A DNA stretch of 19,432 bases from UBA965 sp046303375. Its GTDB lineage: Bacteria > Chloroflexota > Chloroflexia > Chloroflexales > Roseiflexaceae. Made by a program: the position numbers and the translations under genes. The stretch spans positions 1-19,432 of the forward strand of contig JBKCGB010000138.1 in assembly GCA_046303375.1 (NCBI GenBank). The letters are read 5' to 3'. The notes beneath the pieces are model-generated. The model saw only the letters and a list, made by a program, of their open reading frames with translations, was not told the origin of the DNA and searched no databases. Below, in pieces: positions 8,016 to 15,910 of this stretch. Positions within the stretch are counted from its first letter, which is position 1. Each line of letters opens with the position of its first letter.

Positions 8016-9218
8016 ATGCAACTTTTTGACACGTTGCGCGGGCACAAAGCCCCGCTCGAGATCCCCAAGGATCGTCCGCTCACGCTGTATGTGTGTGGTG
8101 TGACACCATACGACACGACGCACATCGGTCACGCCCATACATTTCTGATTTTTGACGTATTTATCCGCTATGTGCGCTCCCAAGGTGGCTCGGTGCTCTA
8201 CTGTCAAAACGTCACCGATGTCGATGACCCGCTCTTTGAGCGCGCCAATCGCGACAACATTGCCTGGGATGCACTTGCCAAGCGCGAAGTTGACCAGTTT
8301 ATCAAAGACTGCCGTGCCATGAATTTCATTGCGCCGGATTTCTTCCCCAAAGTCTCCGAAGAAATCGCCGGCATGATTCCCATCATTGAGGGATTACTCA
8401 AAAACGGCAAAGCGTATGTCAGCAACGGCAACGTCTTTTTTGATGTGAGCAGTGAGCCAAGTTATGGCGAAATGGCACGTCTCGGCGGCTACGAACAACT
8501 GCTGAATACCGCCAATGAACGTGGCAACAATCCTAACGACCCCAATAAACGTGACCCACTCGATTTCGTGTTGTGGCAGGTATCACGCCCCGGCGAGCCA
8601 ACCTGGCCGAGCCCGTGGGGTCCTGGGCGTCCCGGTTGGCACATTGAGTGCACCACCATGTCCACGCGCTACCTCGGCGACCAAATCGACGTCCATGGTG
8701 GCGGGCGCGACCTGGTTTTCCCGCATCATCCTTCTGTAATCGTGCAAACCGAGGGCTACACCAACAAACGCCCCTTTGCCACGTTTTGGGTGCATGGCGG
8801 GTTGACCTGGCTCGACGGCAACAAGATGAGTAAATCGCTAGGTAATCTCGTCTTTGTACGTGATGCCGTGCGCCAACAAAGCCCCGACTCCATCCGCTGG
8901 TACTTGGCATCATTCCCGTACCGCGAAGACTTCAACTACATTCGTGCTGATGCAGCCGCTGCCGAGAACGACATCGCTCGGCTCAAAGCGGCACTCGAGG
9001 CCCGTTCCACCAACGGTGGTCCGACATTGTCGTTGGCTGCTGAGCGCGCCGCATTTTTTGCCGCCCTCGACGATGATTTACAGATGCATGTGGCCATTCA
9101 ACAGCTCAAAATCATGATTGACGCCATTTTGGCACACCATGGCACCCATTCCGTGGTGGCCGCCCAAGCCGATATGCGCGCCTGTGCACGTGTCATTGGT
9201 TTTGCCATAGCTGAGTAA
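8016..9218 (+). CDS. Class I cysteinyl-tRNA synthetase / MshC-like cysteine ligase
   Basis: This 400-residue protein has the class I aminoacyl-adenylate core of cysteinyl-tRNA synthetases: HIGH at 36-39 and KMSKS at 270-274, which activate cysteine with ATP. Zinc-site residues Cys27, Cys212 (in WHIEC) and His237 are present. The fourth CysRS ligand, the Glu of the usual HHENE, is replaced: here HHPSV puts Val241 there. CGVTPYDTTHIGHAHTF and GPGRPGWHIEC look closer to the mycothiol ligase MshC than to classical CysRS. After a short helical part (ALDDDLQ) the protein stops, about 60 residues shorter than typical CysRS, so the anticodon-binding domain seems absent. ATG 8016 is chosen because AAGGAT lies nine bases upstream. 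It may charge tRNA or ligate cysteine to a small molecule; sequence alone does not settle this. Confidence 0.85.
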   Translation: MQLFDTLRGHKAPLEIPKDRPLTLYVCGVTPYDTTHIGHAHTFLIFDVFIRYVRSQGGSVLYCQNVTDVDDPLFERANRDNIAWDALAKREVDQFIKDCRAMNFIAPDFFPKVSEEIAGMIPIIEGLLKNGKAYVSNGNVFFDVSSEPSYGEMARLGGYEQLLNTANERGNNPNDPNKRDPLDFVLWQVSRPGEPTWPSPWGPGRPGWHIECTTMSTRYLGDQIDVHGGGRDLVFPHHPSVIVQTEGYTNKRPFATFWVHGGLTWLDGNKMSKSLGNLVFVRDAVRQQSPDSIRWYLASFPYREDFNYIRADAAAAENDIARLKAALEARSTNGGPTLSLAAERAAFFAALDDDLQMHVAIQQLKIMIDAILAHHGTHSVVAAQADMRACARVIGFAIAE

Positions 9219-9231
9219 TTTGTGGTTGACA

Positions 9232-9257
9232 CAGGTGCGAGAGTTATCTCGCACCTG
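9232..9257 (+). promoter_or_regulatory. Intercistronic hairpin before the four-helix membrane protein
   Basis: CAGGTGCGAG (9232-9241) pairs perfectly with CTCGCACCTG (9248-9257) around a six-base loop. It lies 13 bases after the preceding stop and ends two bases before the AGGAG ribosome binding site (9259-9263) of the next gene. There is no T-run, so it fits an mRNA processing or stability hairpin, or an attenuating structure, better than a terminator. Confidence 0.55.
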
Positions 9258-9270
9258 CAGGAGCAACGGT

Positions 9271-9585
9271 ATGAAACAACTCATCAGATTCGGGGTGTTA
9301 TTCTGCATCATGCTGACAGCCGGTATTCACCTCTACCTGGCAATCACTGCAACACTCCCCATGTTTTATGCCAATGCCATCGGATTCTTGGTGCTTGGAG
9401 CTGCATATGCCAACATCGGCATACCGTTACCACGCGAGCGAGTGGTCGTCGCATTGCAGGTCTATACCATCATCACTGTCGTGTTTTGGGTGTTTGTGGG
9501 AGAACGCACCCCAATCGCCTACATCGATAAAATTGCTGAATTGTTGATTGTCGGTTTGTTGTGGTACGAACAGCGTATCGACTAA
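9271..9585 (+). CDS. Small four-helix membrane protein of unknown function
   Basis: This 104-residue protein has four predicted transmembrane segments: about 6-27 (FGVLFCIMLTAGIHLYLA), 30-49, 57-78 (VALQVYTIITVVFWVFVG) and 85-102. The second segment ends in AAYANIGIPLPRER, a short loop. ATG 9271 is preceded by AGGAG with a seven-base spacer, so the earlier in-frame TTG at 9220 is rejected. Twelve bases separate it from the next gene, which also encodes a membrane-anchored or exported protein, so the two are probably co-transcribed. I do not recognise a family, and no catalytic motif is visible. Confidence 0.75.
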   Translation: MKQLIRFGVLFCIMLTAGIHLYLAITATLPMFYANAIGFLVLGAAYANIGIPLPRERVVVALQVYTIITVVFWVFVGERTPIAYIDKIAELLIVGLLWYEQRID

Positions 9586-9597
9586 AAGGTTCTACAC

Positions 9598-10908
9598 ATG
9601 CGGATTTCGAGTCGCCGGATTCTCACTATCGGCATCGTTGTGCTGGTGGTCACGATTATTATTGAACTAGGTGTGGTGCTTGGTACAGCGTTTGCGGTGC
9701 CCGACCTTGCCGAGCGCATCCAACGCATCAGTGCAATCCCACGTGCCGCAGCTCCCCCAGTCCAACAATCTGCGACGACACTGAATAATGCCCGCCCACT
9801 CTCGATTACCGATACATTTGATGTCCCCAGCCCACGCTGGGATCAATCTGCGGTGAGCGTCCAGAATGGCGCCCTGATCACAGAACTCTTTATGAATAAT
9901 GCAGAAGTCTACACCCTCTGGAAGGGGATTCCCGACAATGACACATTCGATAGTCGGGTGCAAGATTTCGTGCTCAGTGCTGAAATAACCCAAACTGCTG
10001 GCAATGATGACGCCTACTACGGCATCCGTTTCCGCCAGAATACCACCGACTCCTATATGATGGTGGCGGTGAACGCACGTGGCTACTACCGCATCTATCG
10101 CAGCACGTTCGGCGAAATAAGTGACATCGTCCCGTGGACGTTTACCCGTCATCTGCGCCCCGGTCTCAACATCACCAATCAGCTATTGGTGCATGCAGAC
10201 AATACATTGGTGCACGTATTTATCAACGGCGTACACGTGAATGAGGTCGACGATTTATCACCAGTACGGGGGCAACTCACCTTGTCAACATTTACCACCA
10301 CTGGTGATTATGTCAATGTCAAATATGACAACATCACTGGCGAGAGTGGCGGTGTCACATTCCGCGACGATTTCACTGATGCCACATCATCAACATTTAG
10401 TTTGGGTGGCTCATACACCAGTGATGGGCGCTACCACATCATTTCGTCACCACGTGTCACCGTCTGGCAGAATCCACTGCCACGCAGTGCCACCTCCGTA
10501 CAAAACTTCCGCTTACGCGTCGACAGCACCATCGTCAATGGTGATCCCGATCAAATCGCCTATGGGCTGATTTTTGGCGATAACGGCGATTTCGGCTACA
10601 CGATGGTGATGATTAGTGGGAGCGGCATCCTTTCCGTGGTACACAACGGTAGTGATGGATCATCACGCCAGTTTATCGACCCCATCCTCATTGATACTGT
10701 TGCACCCGGACTCAACCAGACGACAGGTCTCGAGCTGACACTCATCAACAACGAGTTGAGTGTGGCCATCAACGGCACAGATCTGGGCATGCTCCAGCTC
10801 GATGTGCCAACCTCGGGGAGTGTGGGCATGATTGTGGTCTGTGGTGATACGGATGTGCGTGTCGACTTCGATAATTTTGAGTTGAGTGAGCTTTTGGCAG
10901 ATGAGTGA
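9598..10908 (+). CDS. Membrane-anchored or exported protein with two LamG-like domains
   Basis: This 436-residue protein starts with a basic stretch and a hydrophobic helix (residues about 8-32, ILTIGIVVLVVTIIIELGVV), probably a membrane anchor or uncleaved signal. After a short Pro/Ala-rich spacer two similar beta-sandwich domains follow. The first begins ITDTFDVPSPRW (about residue 70) and the second VTFRDDFTDATSS (about 250). Both run through an INGVHVNEV / INGTDLGML-type strand and end in a KYDNITGE / DFDNFELSE motif, the pattern of concanavalin/LamG-like or DUF1080-like sugar-binding folds. The ribosome binding site is AAAAGG, eight bases before ATG. Its stop overlaps the start of nth by eight bases. 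No catalytic residues are evident, so a binding role at the cell surface is the likeliest reading. Confidence 0.82.
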   Translation: MRISSRRILTIGIVVLVVTIIIELGVVLGTAFAVPDLAERIQRISAIPRAAAPPVQQSATTLNNARPLSITDTFDVPSPRWDQSAVSVQNGALITELFMNNAEVYTLWKGIPDNDTFDSRVQDFVLSAEITQTAGNDDAYYGIRFRQNTTDSYMMVAVNARGYYRIYRSTFGEISDIVPWTFTRHLRPGLNITNQLLVHADNTLVHVFINGVHVNEVDDLSPVRGQLTLSTFTTTGDYVNVKYDNITGESGGVTFRDDFTDATSSTFSLGGSYTSDGRYHIISSPRVTVWQNPLPRSATSVQNFRLRVDSTIVNGDPDQIAYGLIFGDNGDFGYTMVMISGSGILSVVHNGSDGSSRQFIDPILIDTVAPGLNQTTGLELTLINNELSVAINGTDLGMLQLDVPTSGSVGMIVVCGDTDVRVDFDNFELSELLADE

Positions 10909-11551
10909 GTTTCCGATAGTCGATGTATTGACGCGCCTGCGTGCGGCGCTCATCGGTATGCCGCAACCACTCATCGATCAAATGCAGCAGGCGGGTGCGT
11001 TCAAGGTACTCATCGCCACGTTGCTCAGTTTGCGCACGCGTGACGAGACGACCGCACAAGTGACCCCGCGCCTCTTTGCGCGGGCAAGTACGCCGGCCGC
11101 AATGCGCGAATTACCCGAATCGGAGCTTGCACAACTCATCTATCCCGTCGGATTTTATCGCAACAAGGCGCGCGATATCCTGCGTATCTGCACGATATTA
11201 TGTGAGCAATATGCGGGTGAGGTACCACGCACTCAAGCCGAACTACGCGCGTTGCCAGGTGTAGGGCTCAAAACCGCCAACTTGGTGTTGGCTATCGGAC
11301 ATGGCATTCCTGCAATATGTGTGGATGTGCATGTCCATCGCATCTGCAATCGCTGGGGGTATCTGGACACTGCCACACCAGAAGCCACCGAAGCCGAATT
11401 GACAGCACTGGTACCTGTGGCATACTGGATACACATCAACGAACTTTTGGTCACACTCGGGCAACAGATCTGCACCCCCACTTCACCACGCTGCACGCAG
11501 TGCCCAATCAGCGACGTCTGTGCCCGTCGCGGTATCACACGGCACCGCTAA
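10901..11551 (+). CDS. nth: Endonuclease III (DNA glycosylase/AP lyase)
   Basis: This 216-residue protein has the normal length and all hallmarks of the family, which removes oxidised pyrimidines and cuts at abasic sites in base excision repair. The helix-hairpin-helix is LPGVGLKTAN at 118-127 with catalytic Lys124. The general-base Asp is Asp142 in VDVHVHR. The C-terminal 4Fe-4S loop is Cys191-x6-Cys198-x2-Cys201-x5-Cys207, as in typical Nth. ATG 10901 is chosen over GTG 10886 because the protein then begins at the usual point; it overlaps the preceding stop by eight bases (ATGAGTGA), suggesting translational coupling to the LamG-like gene. Lys and Asp together argue for a true endonuclease III rather than the monofunctional MutY branch. 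Confidence 0.93.
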   Translation: MSEFPIVDVLTRLRAALIGMPQPLIDQMQQAGAFKVLIATLLSLRTRDETTAQVTPRLFARASTPAAMRELPESELAQLIYPVGFYRNKARDILRICTILCEQYAGEVPRTQAELRALPGVGLKTANLVLAIGHGIPAICVDVHVHRICNRWGYLDTATPEATEAELTALVPVAYWIHINELLVTLGQQICTPTSPRCTQCPISDVCARRGITRHR

Positions 11552-11567
11552 CAGAGAGGACCGCAGT

Positions 11568-11993
11568 ATGTACATCCGCTGGATAGTGCGCCATCACAAA
11601 AACGCTGATACGGCCAATGTATCGTTTTTTGATGCGTATCTCGTCGAAAGCTTCCGTGACGACAGCGGTCAACCACGCCAACGCACCATTTGCTATCTCG
11701 GCAATATCCGCCAAATCAACGAAGAGTTCCCCGCGCTCGAACGTGAAATATTCTTTTTGCGGGCTGCGCGCATCATCGCAGGAGTACCATCGTTGAGCAC
11801 CGAAGATCGCCAAAGCGTGGCAGCCATGCTCCGCCAAAAAGTCCCCGAACTCAGCCCACTTGAAGTCGAAACCGCCTTTCGCAACAACCTTCGTTGGTTT
11901 CGCTATTGGCGCCAACAACGGGGTATGCCGATTACCCAGGCTGAACTCAACGACATGATCAACGACAACAGCACTGATTTCAGTGCCATGTAA
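11568..11993 (+). CDS. Stand-alone protein resembling the N-terminus of IS1634-type transposases
   Basis: This 141-residue protein is preceded by AGAGGA with a seven-base spacer to ATG 11568, and follows nth by 16 bases. Residues about 20-45 (DAYLVESFRDDSGQPRQRTI, then CYLGNI) match the opening motif of IS1634/IS4-like transposases, where a Leu-Val-Glu-Ser-Tyr-Arg segment leads to Arg-Gln-Arg-Thr and a Leu-Gly. The rest differs: a helical region with AAMLRQKVPELSPLEVETAFRN and a C-terminus (LRWFRYWRQQRG, ITQAELND) that ends cleanly. No DDE catalytic domain, inverted repeats or target duplications are seen. It looks like a maintained small gene, perhaps a domesticated DNA-binding module; alternatively the similarity is to a general conserved hypothetical family. 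Confidence 0.7.
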   Translation: MYIRWIVRHHKNADTANVSFFDAYLVESFRDDSGQPRQRTICYLGNIRQINEEFPALEREIFFLRAARIIAGVPSLSTEDRQSVAAMLRQKVPELSPLEVETAFRNNLRWFRYWRQQRGMPITQAELNDMINDNSTDFSAM

Positions 11994-12035
11994 CGCCACG
12001 CCCGACTCTGCGCATGGACGTGGCAGGCGCATATC

Positions 12036-15000
12036 CTATGCACCCACACCCTCTAAGCGATCTTCGAGGTCGGCATAAATCTGTTGTAACCGGGCAATCA
12101 CATCGTCATCGGCCTGCCACATCCCACGCCCATGGGCTTCGAGCAAGCGTTGTACTGCGGCCTTGGCAGCCTGCGGATTTGCGTTGGCAAAGCGGCGACG
12201 TACGTCTTCGTCGAGGACAAATGTCTGCGCCATGCCATCATAGACCCACCCTTCGACAGTGTCTCCAACTGCCCCCCAGCCAAAGATGTTGGTAAAGCGG
12301 TTGGCAACTTCGGTGGCACCAGCATACCCCTGCGCCAAGAGTGGCTCAAACCAGCGCGGATTGAGAATTTTGGTGCGCACTTCCATACTTATCATCTGTT
12401 TGGCATTGGTAATTGTCGTACGGCCCGTGTAACTTTCCGCATAGCTGAGGGAGACCTGCTTGCCACTTTCGTAGCTGGCTGCGAGCTGCACCGCCCCGCT
12501 ATGCCCGTAGTAGTGCTGCATATCGGTCAAACCGAATTCCACACTATCAATAGCCTGAAAGACGTGATCCACGGTACCGAGCATTTTGCGGTAAGCAACC
12601 TGGGCAGCCACTCCTTGTCGGCTGCCGCCATACGCATACCCACTGCGCTGCACATACACCGAGGCCAAATCAGAGCGTTGGTCCCATTGACTTTCATCAA
12701 CAAGCATATCCACACCCGTGCCATATTCACCTGGTGGCTGAGTAAACAGGCGTGCCGTCGCCATTTCAAAGCTCTGCCCCGCCTTTTGCAACTCGGCAAC
12801 GTGAGCCACAATTGGATTCAATTCTGCTGATTCACCACTTTTAGCAGCCCGCACAATGACATCGTCCATTAAATCGAGTTGCATCTGAAAGTTATCGCGG
12901 AAAATACTACTAATATCGAGTACCACGTCCACCCGTGCACGCCCCAGTTTGTTGAGTGGAATAAGCTCATAGCGGTAGATTTTGCCCTGACCATCACGGG
13001 CAGGTTCTGCACCAATCAACCCCAAAAAGACACCAATGCTTTCACCTTCAGACTTGATGGTATCAAGTGCCCACAACGTCAAAGCTACCGTCTTTGGCAT
13101 ACTGCCGTGTTCGGCTTTGTGTGTACTAATGAGTTGCTCGGCCATCTGTTTGCCACGCACCAACGCTGCATCACTCGGGAGTCGCCACGGGTCAATACCA
13201 TGAATATTGCGCCCACTTGGCAAGCCACCTGCCCCTGCCCGAATCGGGTCAGCACCATGCCCGGGCAGCACATAGCCACCTGCGAGTGCGTGCATCACCA
13301 CATCGATCTCGTCGCCACTCTCCTCGAGGCGCACCAGCATTTCACGGCCATGTGCCACAATCTGCTGCAATGCACTCGGTGCTGATTTGCCAAAGTAATT
13401 CTGCCAAAACCCATCACTCGCATCACGACCAAGTACCACTTTCTCGACGAAAGCAGTGCGGGCTGCTGGTGCCGATGCCGTATCAATACCAGCTGCAAGG
13501 ATCAGTTGGAGCAGACCAGGCTGCCCCATCCGTGGGACATCGAGGGCGGCTTCTAGCAGTGCTTGTGCACGTTCGCGTGATACTCGGCCACCGAGCACAT
13601 GCAGTCCATCGAGAATCAAACGGTGCTCGAGTTCATCGAGATAGCGTGTGACACGCACATGGTACGCGCTATCACTTTCATTGGCATTGAGTGGAAGTTC
13701 AGGCAGACTTGCCACCAGCGTGGCTGCCGGCGTCTGATTGGTCACCTCTTGGCGGAGCTGGGCGAGCTGCTTGTAGAGCCCTGCTCGTGCATATGGTGGA
13801 ATCAGGTGGCTAATGATGGTTGCACCACCGCGACGCTTGGCAATGTTGGCTTCAGCCGGATTATTGAGTGGGTAGAGATAGAGTTGCGGGATATCGCCCA
13901 TCACGATATCGGGCCAGCAAGTTGACGTCAAACCGAGCTGCATCCCCGGCAACCACTCTGCAGTGCCGTGCATGCCGACATGCACGATGGCATCAGCCTG
14001 CCAAATATCAATCAGATAGCGATAAAACGCCAGGTATTGATGATGGGGTGCGTATTCACGGTCAAACAACATACGCATCGGGTCACCAGGCACGCCGAGT
14101 GGCGGCTGCACCCCCACAAATACGTTGCCGAGCTCGAACCCATCCAAACGCATGGCATCGTTGCCGTACGGGGCGATTTGCCCGGGGGCTGCCCCCCACT
14201 TGGCATCGACACGCCGCAGCGTGGCATCCGCGACCACTTCACGCAGCTGGGCCACAGGCAACACCACATGCTCCCCTTGCGACCCTTCCATGGCAGCAAG
14301 GCGTTTCGCCAAATCCGCAACCGTCTCGGGAACCTTGCCAACCCGATATCCATCGTGCTGCATCCGCGCCAACAACGCATGCAACGTGGCTGGCACATTG
14401 AGCAATGCTGCTGTCCCTAGGCGCCCGAGTCCCGGTGGATAGTTGTAGAGCACCATGGCCACCCGTCGCTCAGATGCTGGCTTGCGGCGCAGCCGCACCC
14501 AGCGCTCCGCAATCGTAGCCACACGCTCGATGCGTTCGGGGATCGTCACAATCTCTTGGTCGGCAAGTGCACCAATAATCACCGGCGAAATACTACCATC
14601 CATTTCAGGCAAATCATACATGATGACCGATTGCATCGGTGCAATACCGTGCTGCTGCCAATCCTCAACTGATTGCATCATCAACGGTTGTGCCACCATG
14701 TACGGCACATCGATGGCGCTCATAATCTCGGCAGCTACATCGCGGTGGGCACCAGGGCGGGTCGAGCCAGCAGGACCACCCACCACCGAAAAGCCCATAG
14801 TGCTCACAATGAAGTCAACCTTTTCTTTGGCAATCCACTCACGCAGAATGACGTGTGCCTCGATGCCACTCACAAAAATAGGCAACACCGCCAATCCTTT
14901 GGCTTCGAGGGCCACAATCAAATCGTTGGGATAGGCTTGTTGCTGGAGCAGGTGTTTGCGAAACACCAGCAACGCCACCAGCGGCTGACCACGCCGGTAG

Positions 15001-15683
15001 CGCTTGGTCTTCATCGCCCAGCGCAAATAGTCGTGATGATCAGCAAAGAGTTCACCGCTTTCTGGGTGAAAACACCCCATCTGCGGAATCATGCGCACTG
15101 CTCCCACCGCCACATTCACACCAAGGCAATCTTTGAGGATCAATTTGACCATATTCGCCAAATTGGGTGCATCTGGCTGATTCCAGTAGATGTTGACACT
15201 CAACCATGTGCGGAAATCTTTCAATTTGGCAGGCATCAACGGCAACAGTTTGACTGCTGCTTTGGTCAGTTTGGTATACGCATAGAGTGTATCTTCGTCA
15301 CGCCCGCGCGTAATGAGGCGCAAAATCGCCTGCATCGGCTTGGGCATACTGCTTTCTTTGCTGGCATCAATACGATAATCGCCGATTTTCGTCAACGACA
15401 TCACTTCAGGCATGCTTTCATATGCAAACACCGCTTTGGCGCGTGATCGCTTGAGGAGTTCACGGAGCCAATCAGCATCCTCACGGTCATTGATGAGCGA
15501 GATAAACACCACATCAGCATCAGTCACGGCCCGTGCCAAGGTCTCGTCACGTTGGTGCACGTGGCCATCATGAAAGCGCTGAATGCGCACTGACACACCG
15601 TCACGTTGCAAGATAGCTGACACATCACGCCATACGTGGGCATTGAAGCGCTCCATCCCGTTAATCATCGTCAGTGTAGGCAT
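12036..15683 (-). CDS. bchH: Magnesium chelatase subunit H (BchH/BchS/BchT type)
   Basis: This 1215-residue protein is the porphyrin-binding catalytic subunit of Mg-protoporphyrin IX chelatase, the first committed step of bacteriochlorophyll synthesis, working with BchI and BchD in the cytoplasm. Family motifs are clear: HVGMHGTAEWLPG at about 566-578, GLTSTCWPD, then YLYPLNNPAEANIAKRRG and a PPYARAGLYK segment. The first 150 residues form the usual N-terminal domain. Related CobN proteins share the fold, but the NNPAEANIAKRR block and the chelatase context favour BchH. The HGT-EWLPG wording resembles the green-bacterial BchH/S/T group more than the purple-bacterial HGALEFMPG. It is slightly shorter than typical BchH. 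ATG 15683 has AGAGGA six bases upstream. Green phototrophs often have several H paralogues, so this may be one of them. bchI is not in the window. Confidence 0.93.
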   Translation of the reverse strand: MPTLTMINGMERFNAHVWRDVSAILQRDGVSVRIQRFHDGHVHQRDETLARAVTDADVVFISLINDREDADWLRELLKRSRAKAVFAYESMPEVMSLTKIGDYRIDASKESSMPKPMQAILRLITRGRDEDTLYAYTKLTKAAVKLLPLMPAKLKDFRTWLSVNIYWNQPDAPNLANMVKLILKDCLGVNVAVGAVRMIPQMGCFHPESGELFADHHDYLRWAMKTKRYRRGQPLVALLVFRKHLLQQQAYPNDLIVALEAKGLAVLPIFVSGIEAHVILREWIAKEKVDFIVSTMGFSVVGGPAGSTRPGAHRDVAAEIMSAIDVPYMVAQPLMMQSVEDWQQHGIAPMQSVIMYDLPEMDGSISPVIIGALADQEIVTIPERIERVATIAERWVRLRRKPASERRVAMVLYNYPPGLGRLGTAALLNVPATLHALLARMQHDGYRVGKVPETVADLAKRLAAMEGSQGEHVVLPVAQLREVVADATLRRVDAKWGAAPGQIAPYGNDAMRLDGFELGNVFVGVQPPLGVPGDPMRMLFDREYAPHHQYLAFYRYLIDIWQADAIVHVGMHGTAEWLPGMQLGLTSTCWPDIVMGDIPQLYLYPLNNPAEANIAKRRGGATIISHLIPPYARAGLYKQLAQLRQEVTNQTPAATLVASLPELPLNANESDSAYHVRVTRYLDELEHRLILDGLHVLGGRVSRERAQALLEAALDVPRMGQPGLLQLILAAGIDTASAPAARTAFVEKVVLGRDASDGFWQNYFGKSAPSALQQIVAHGREMLVRLEESGDEIDVVMHALAGGYVLPGHGADPIRAGAGGLPSGRNIHGIDPWRLPSDAALVRGKQMAEQLISTHKAEHGSMPKTVALTLWALDTIKSEGESIGVFLGLIGAEPARDGQGKIYRYELIPLNKLGRARVDVVLDISSIFRDNFQMQLDLMDDVIVRAAKSGESAELNPIVAHVAELQKAGQSFEMATARLFTQPPGEYGTGVDMLVDESQWDQRSDLASVYVQRSGYAYGGSRQGVAAQVAYRKMLGTVDHVFQAIDSVEFGLTDMQHYYGHSGAVQLAASYESGKQVSLSYAESYTGRTTITNAKQMISMEVRTKILNPRWFEPLLAQGYAGATEVANRFTNIFGWGAVGDTVEGWVYDGMAQTFVLDEDVRRRFANANPQAAKAAVQRLLEAHGRGMWQADDDVIARLQQIYADLEDRLEGVGA

Positions 15684-15743
15684 TGTTGTTCCTCTATTTC
15701 ATCACAGTGCAGCCAACCATCATCGTTCATACATCCAACCCTG

Positions 15744-15768
15744 CGCACGGTGCGTTGTACTGAGTACA
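15744..15768. promoter_or_regulatory. Two adjacent perfect palindromes between bchH and the 34-residue peptide gene
   Basis: CGCACGGTGCG (15744-15754) and TGTACTGAGTACA (15756-15768) are both perfect inverted repeats around a single central base, separated by one base. They lie in the 109-base divergent region between the two start codons, where operators would be expected. No matching regulator is recognised; the spacing does not fit the PpsR/CrtJ TGT-N12-ACA pattern. Confidence 0.4.
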
Positions 15769-15792
15769 GGCATATTGTAAAGGAGGTTCTCC

Positions 15793-15897
15793 ATGGCACG
15801 TACAATTCTCCTGCTCGGTGTCACGCTGGCATTCTTTTTGCCATTGGCATGGGCCGTGTTGATGACTTGGATTAATTCCACCCCCAACAAACACTAA
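15793..15897 (+). CDS. 34-residue single-helix membrane peptide between bchH and bchD
   Basis: A short open frame starts at ATG 15793 behind AAAGGAGG (15779-15786), a near-perfect Shine-Dalgarno site with a six-base spacer, the strongest in the window. The peptide begins MARTILLLGV, has one hydrophobic helix of about 20 residues (through TLAFFLPLAW and AVLM) and ends TWINSTPNKH. This is the form of a one-helix subunit with Arg3 at one face and Trp/Asn/Lys at the other. A 13-bp hairpin follows 13 bases after the stop. It stands alone on the plus strand between two minus-strand chelatase genes. There is no His inside the helix, so it is not a bacteriochlorophyll-ligating antenna polypeptide. 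It could be an accessory subunit of the reaction centre or of another membrane complex; the function is not known from sequence. Confidence 0.72.
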   Translation: MARTILLLGVTLAFFLPLAWAVLMTWINSTPNKH

Positions 15898-15910
15898 CCC
15901 CCCACGACTG

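Noticed and set aside
11994..12035. Possible bidirectional terminator between the 141-residue gene and bchH
   Set aside because: Only a six-base-pair GCCACG/CGTGGC stem with an 18-base loop and no T-run was found, which is too weak to call.
14673..15446. Plus-strand open frame of 257 codons inside bchH
   Set aside because: It is antisense to a well-conserved bchH region and rich in His, Gln and Arg, as expected of a shadow of a coding strand.
15793..15897. Reading the 34-residue peptide as a light-harvesting polypeptide
   Set aside because: No His lies within the hydrophobic helix to ligate bacteriochlorophyll, and the length is shorter than known alpha and beta antenna chains.
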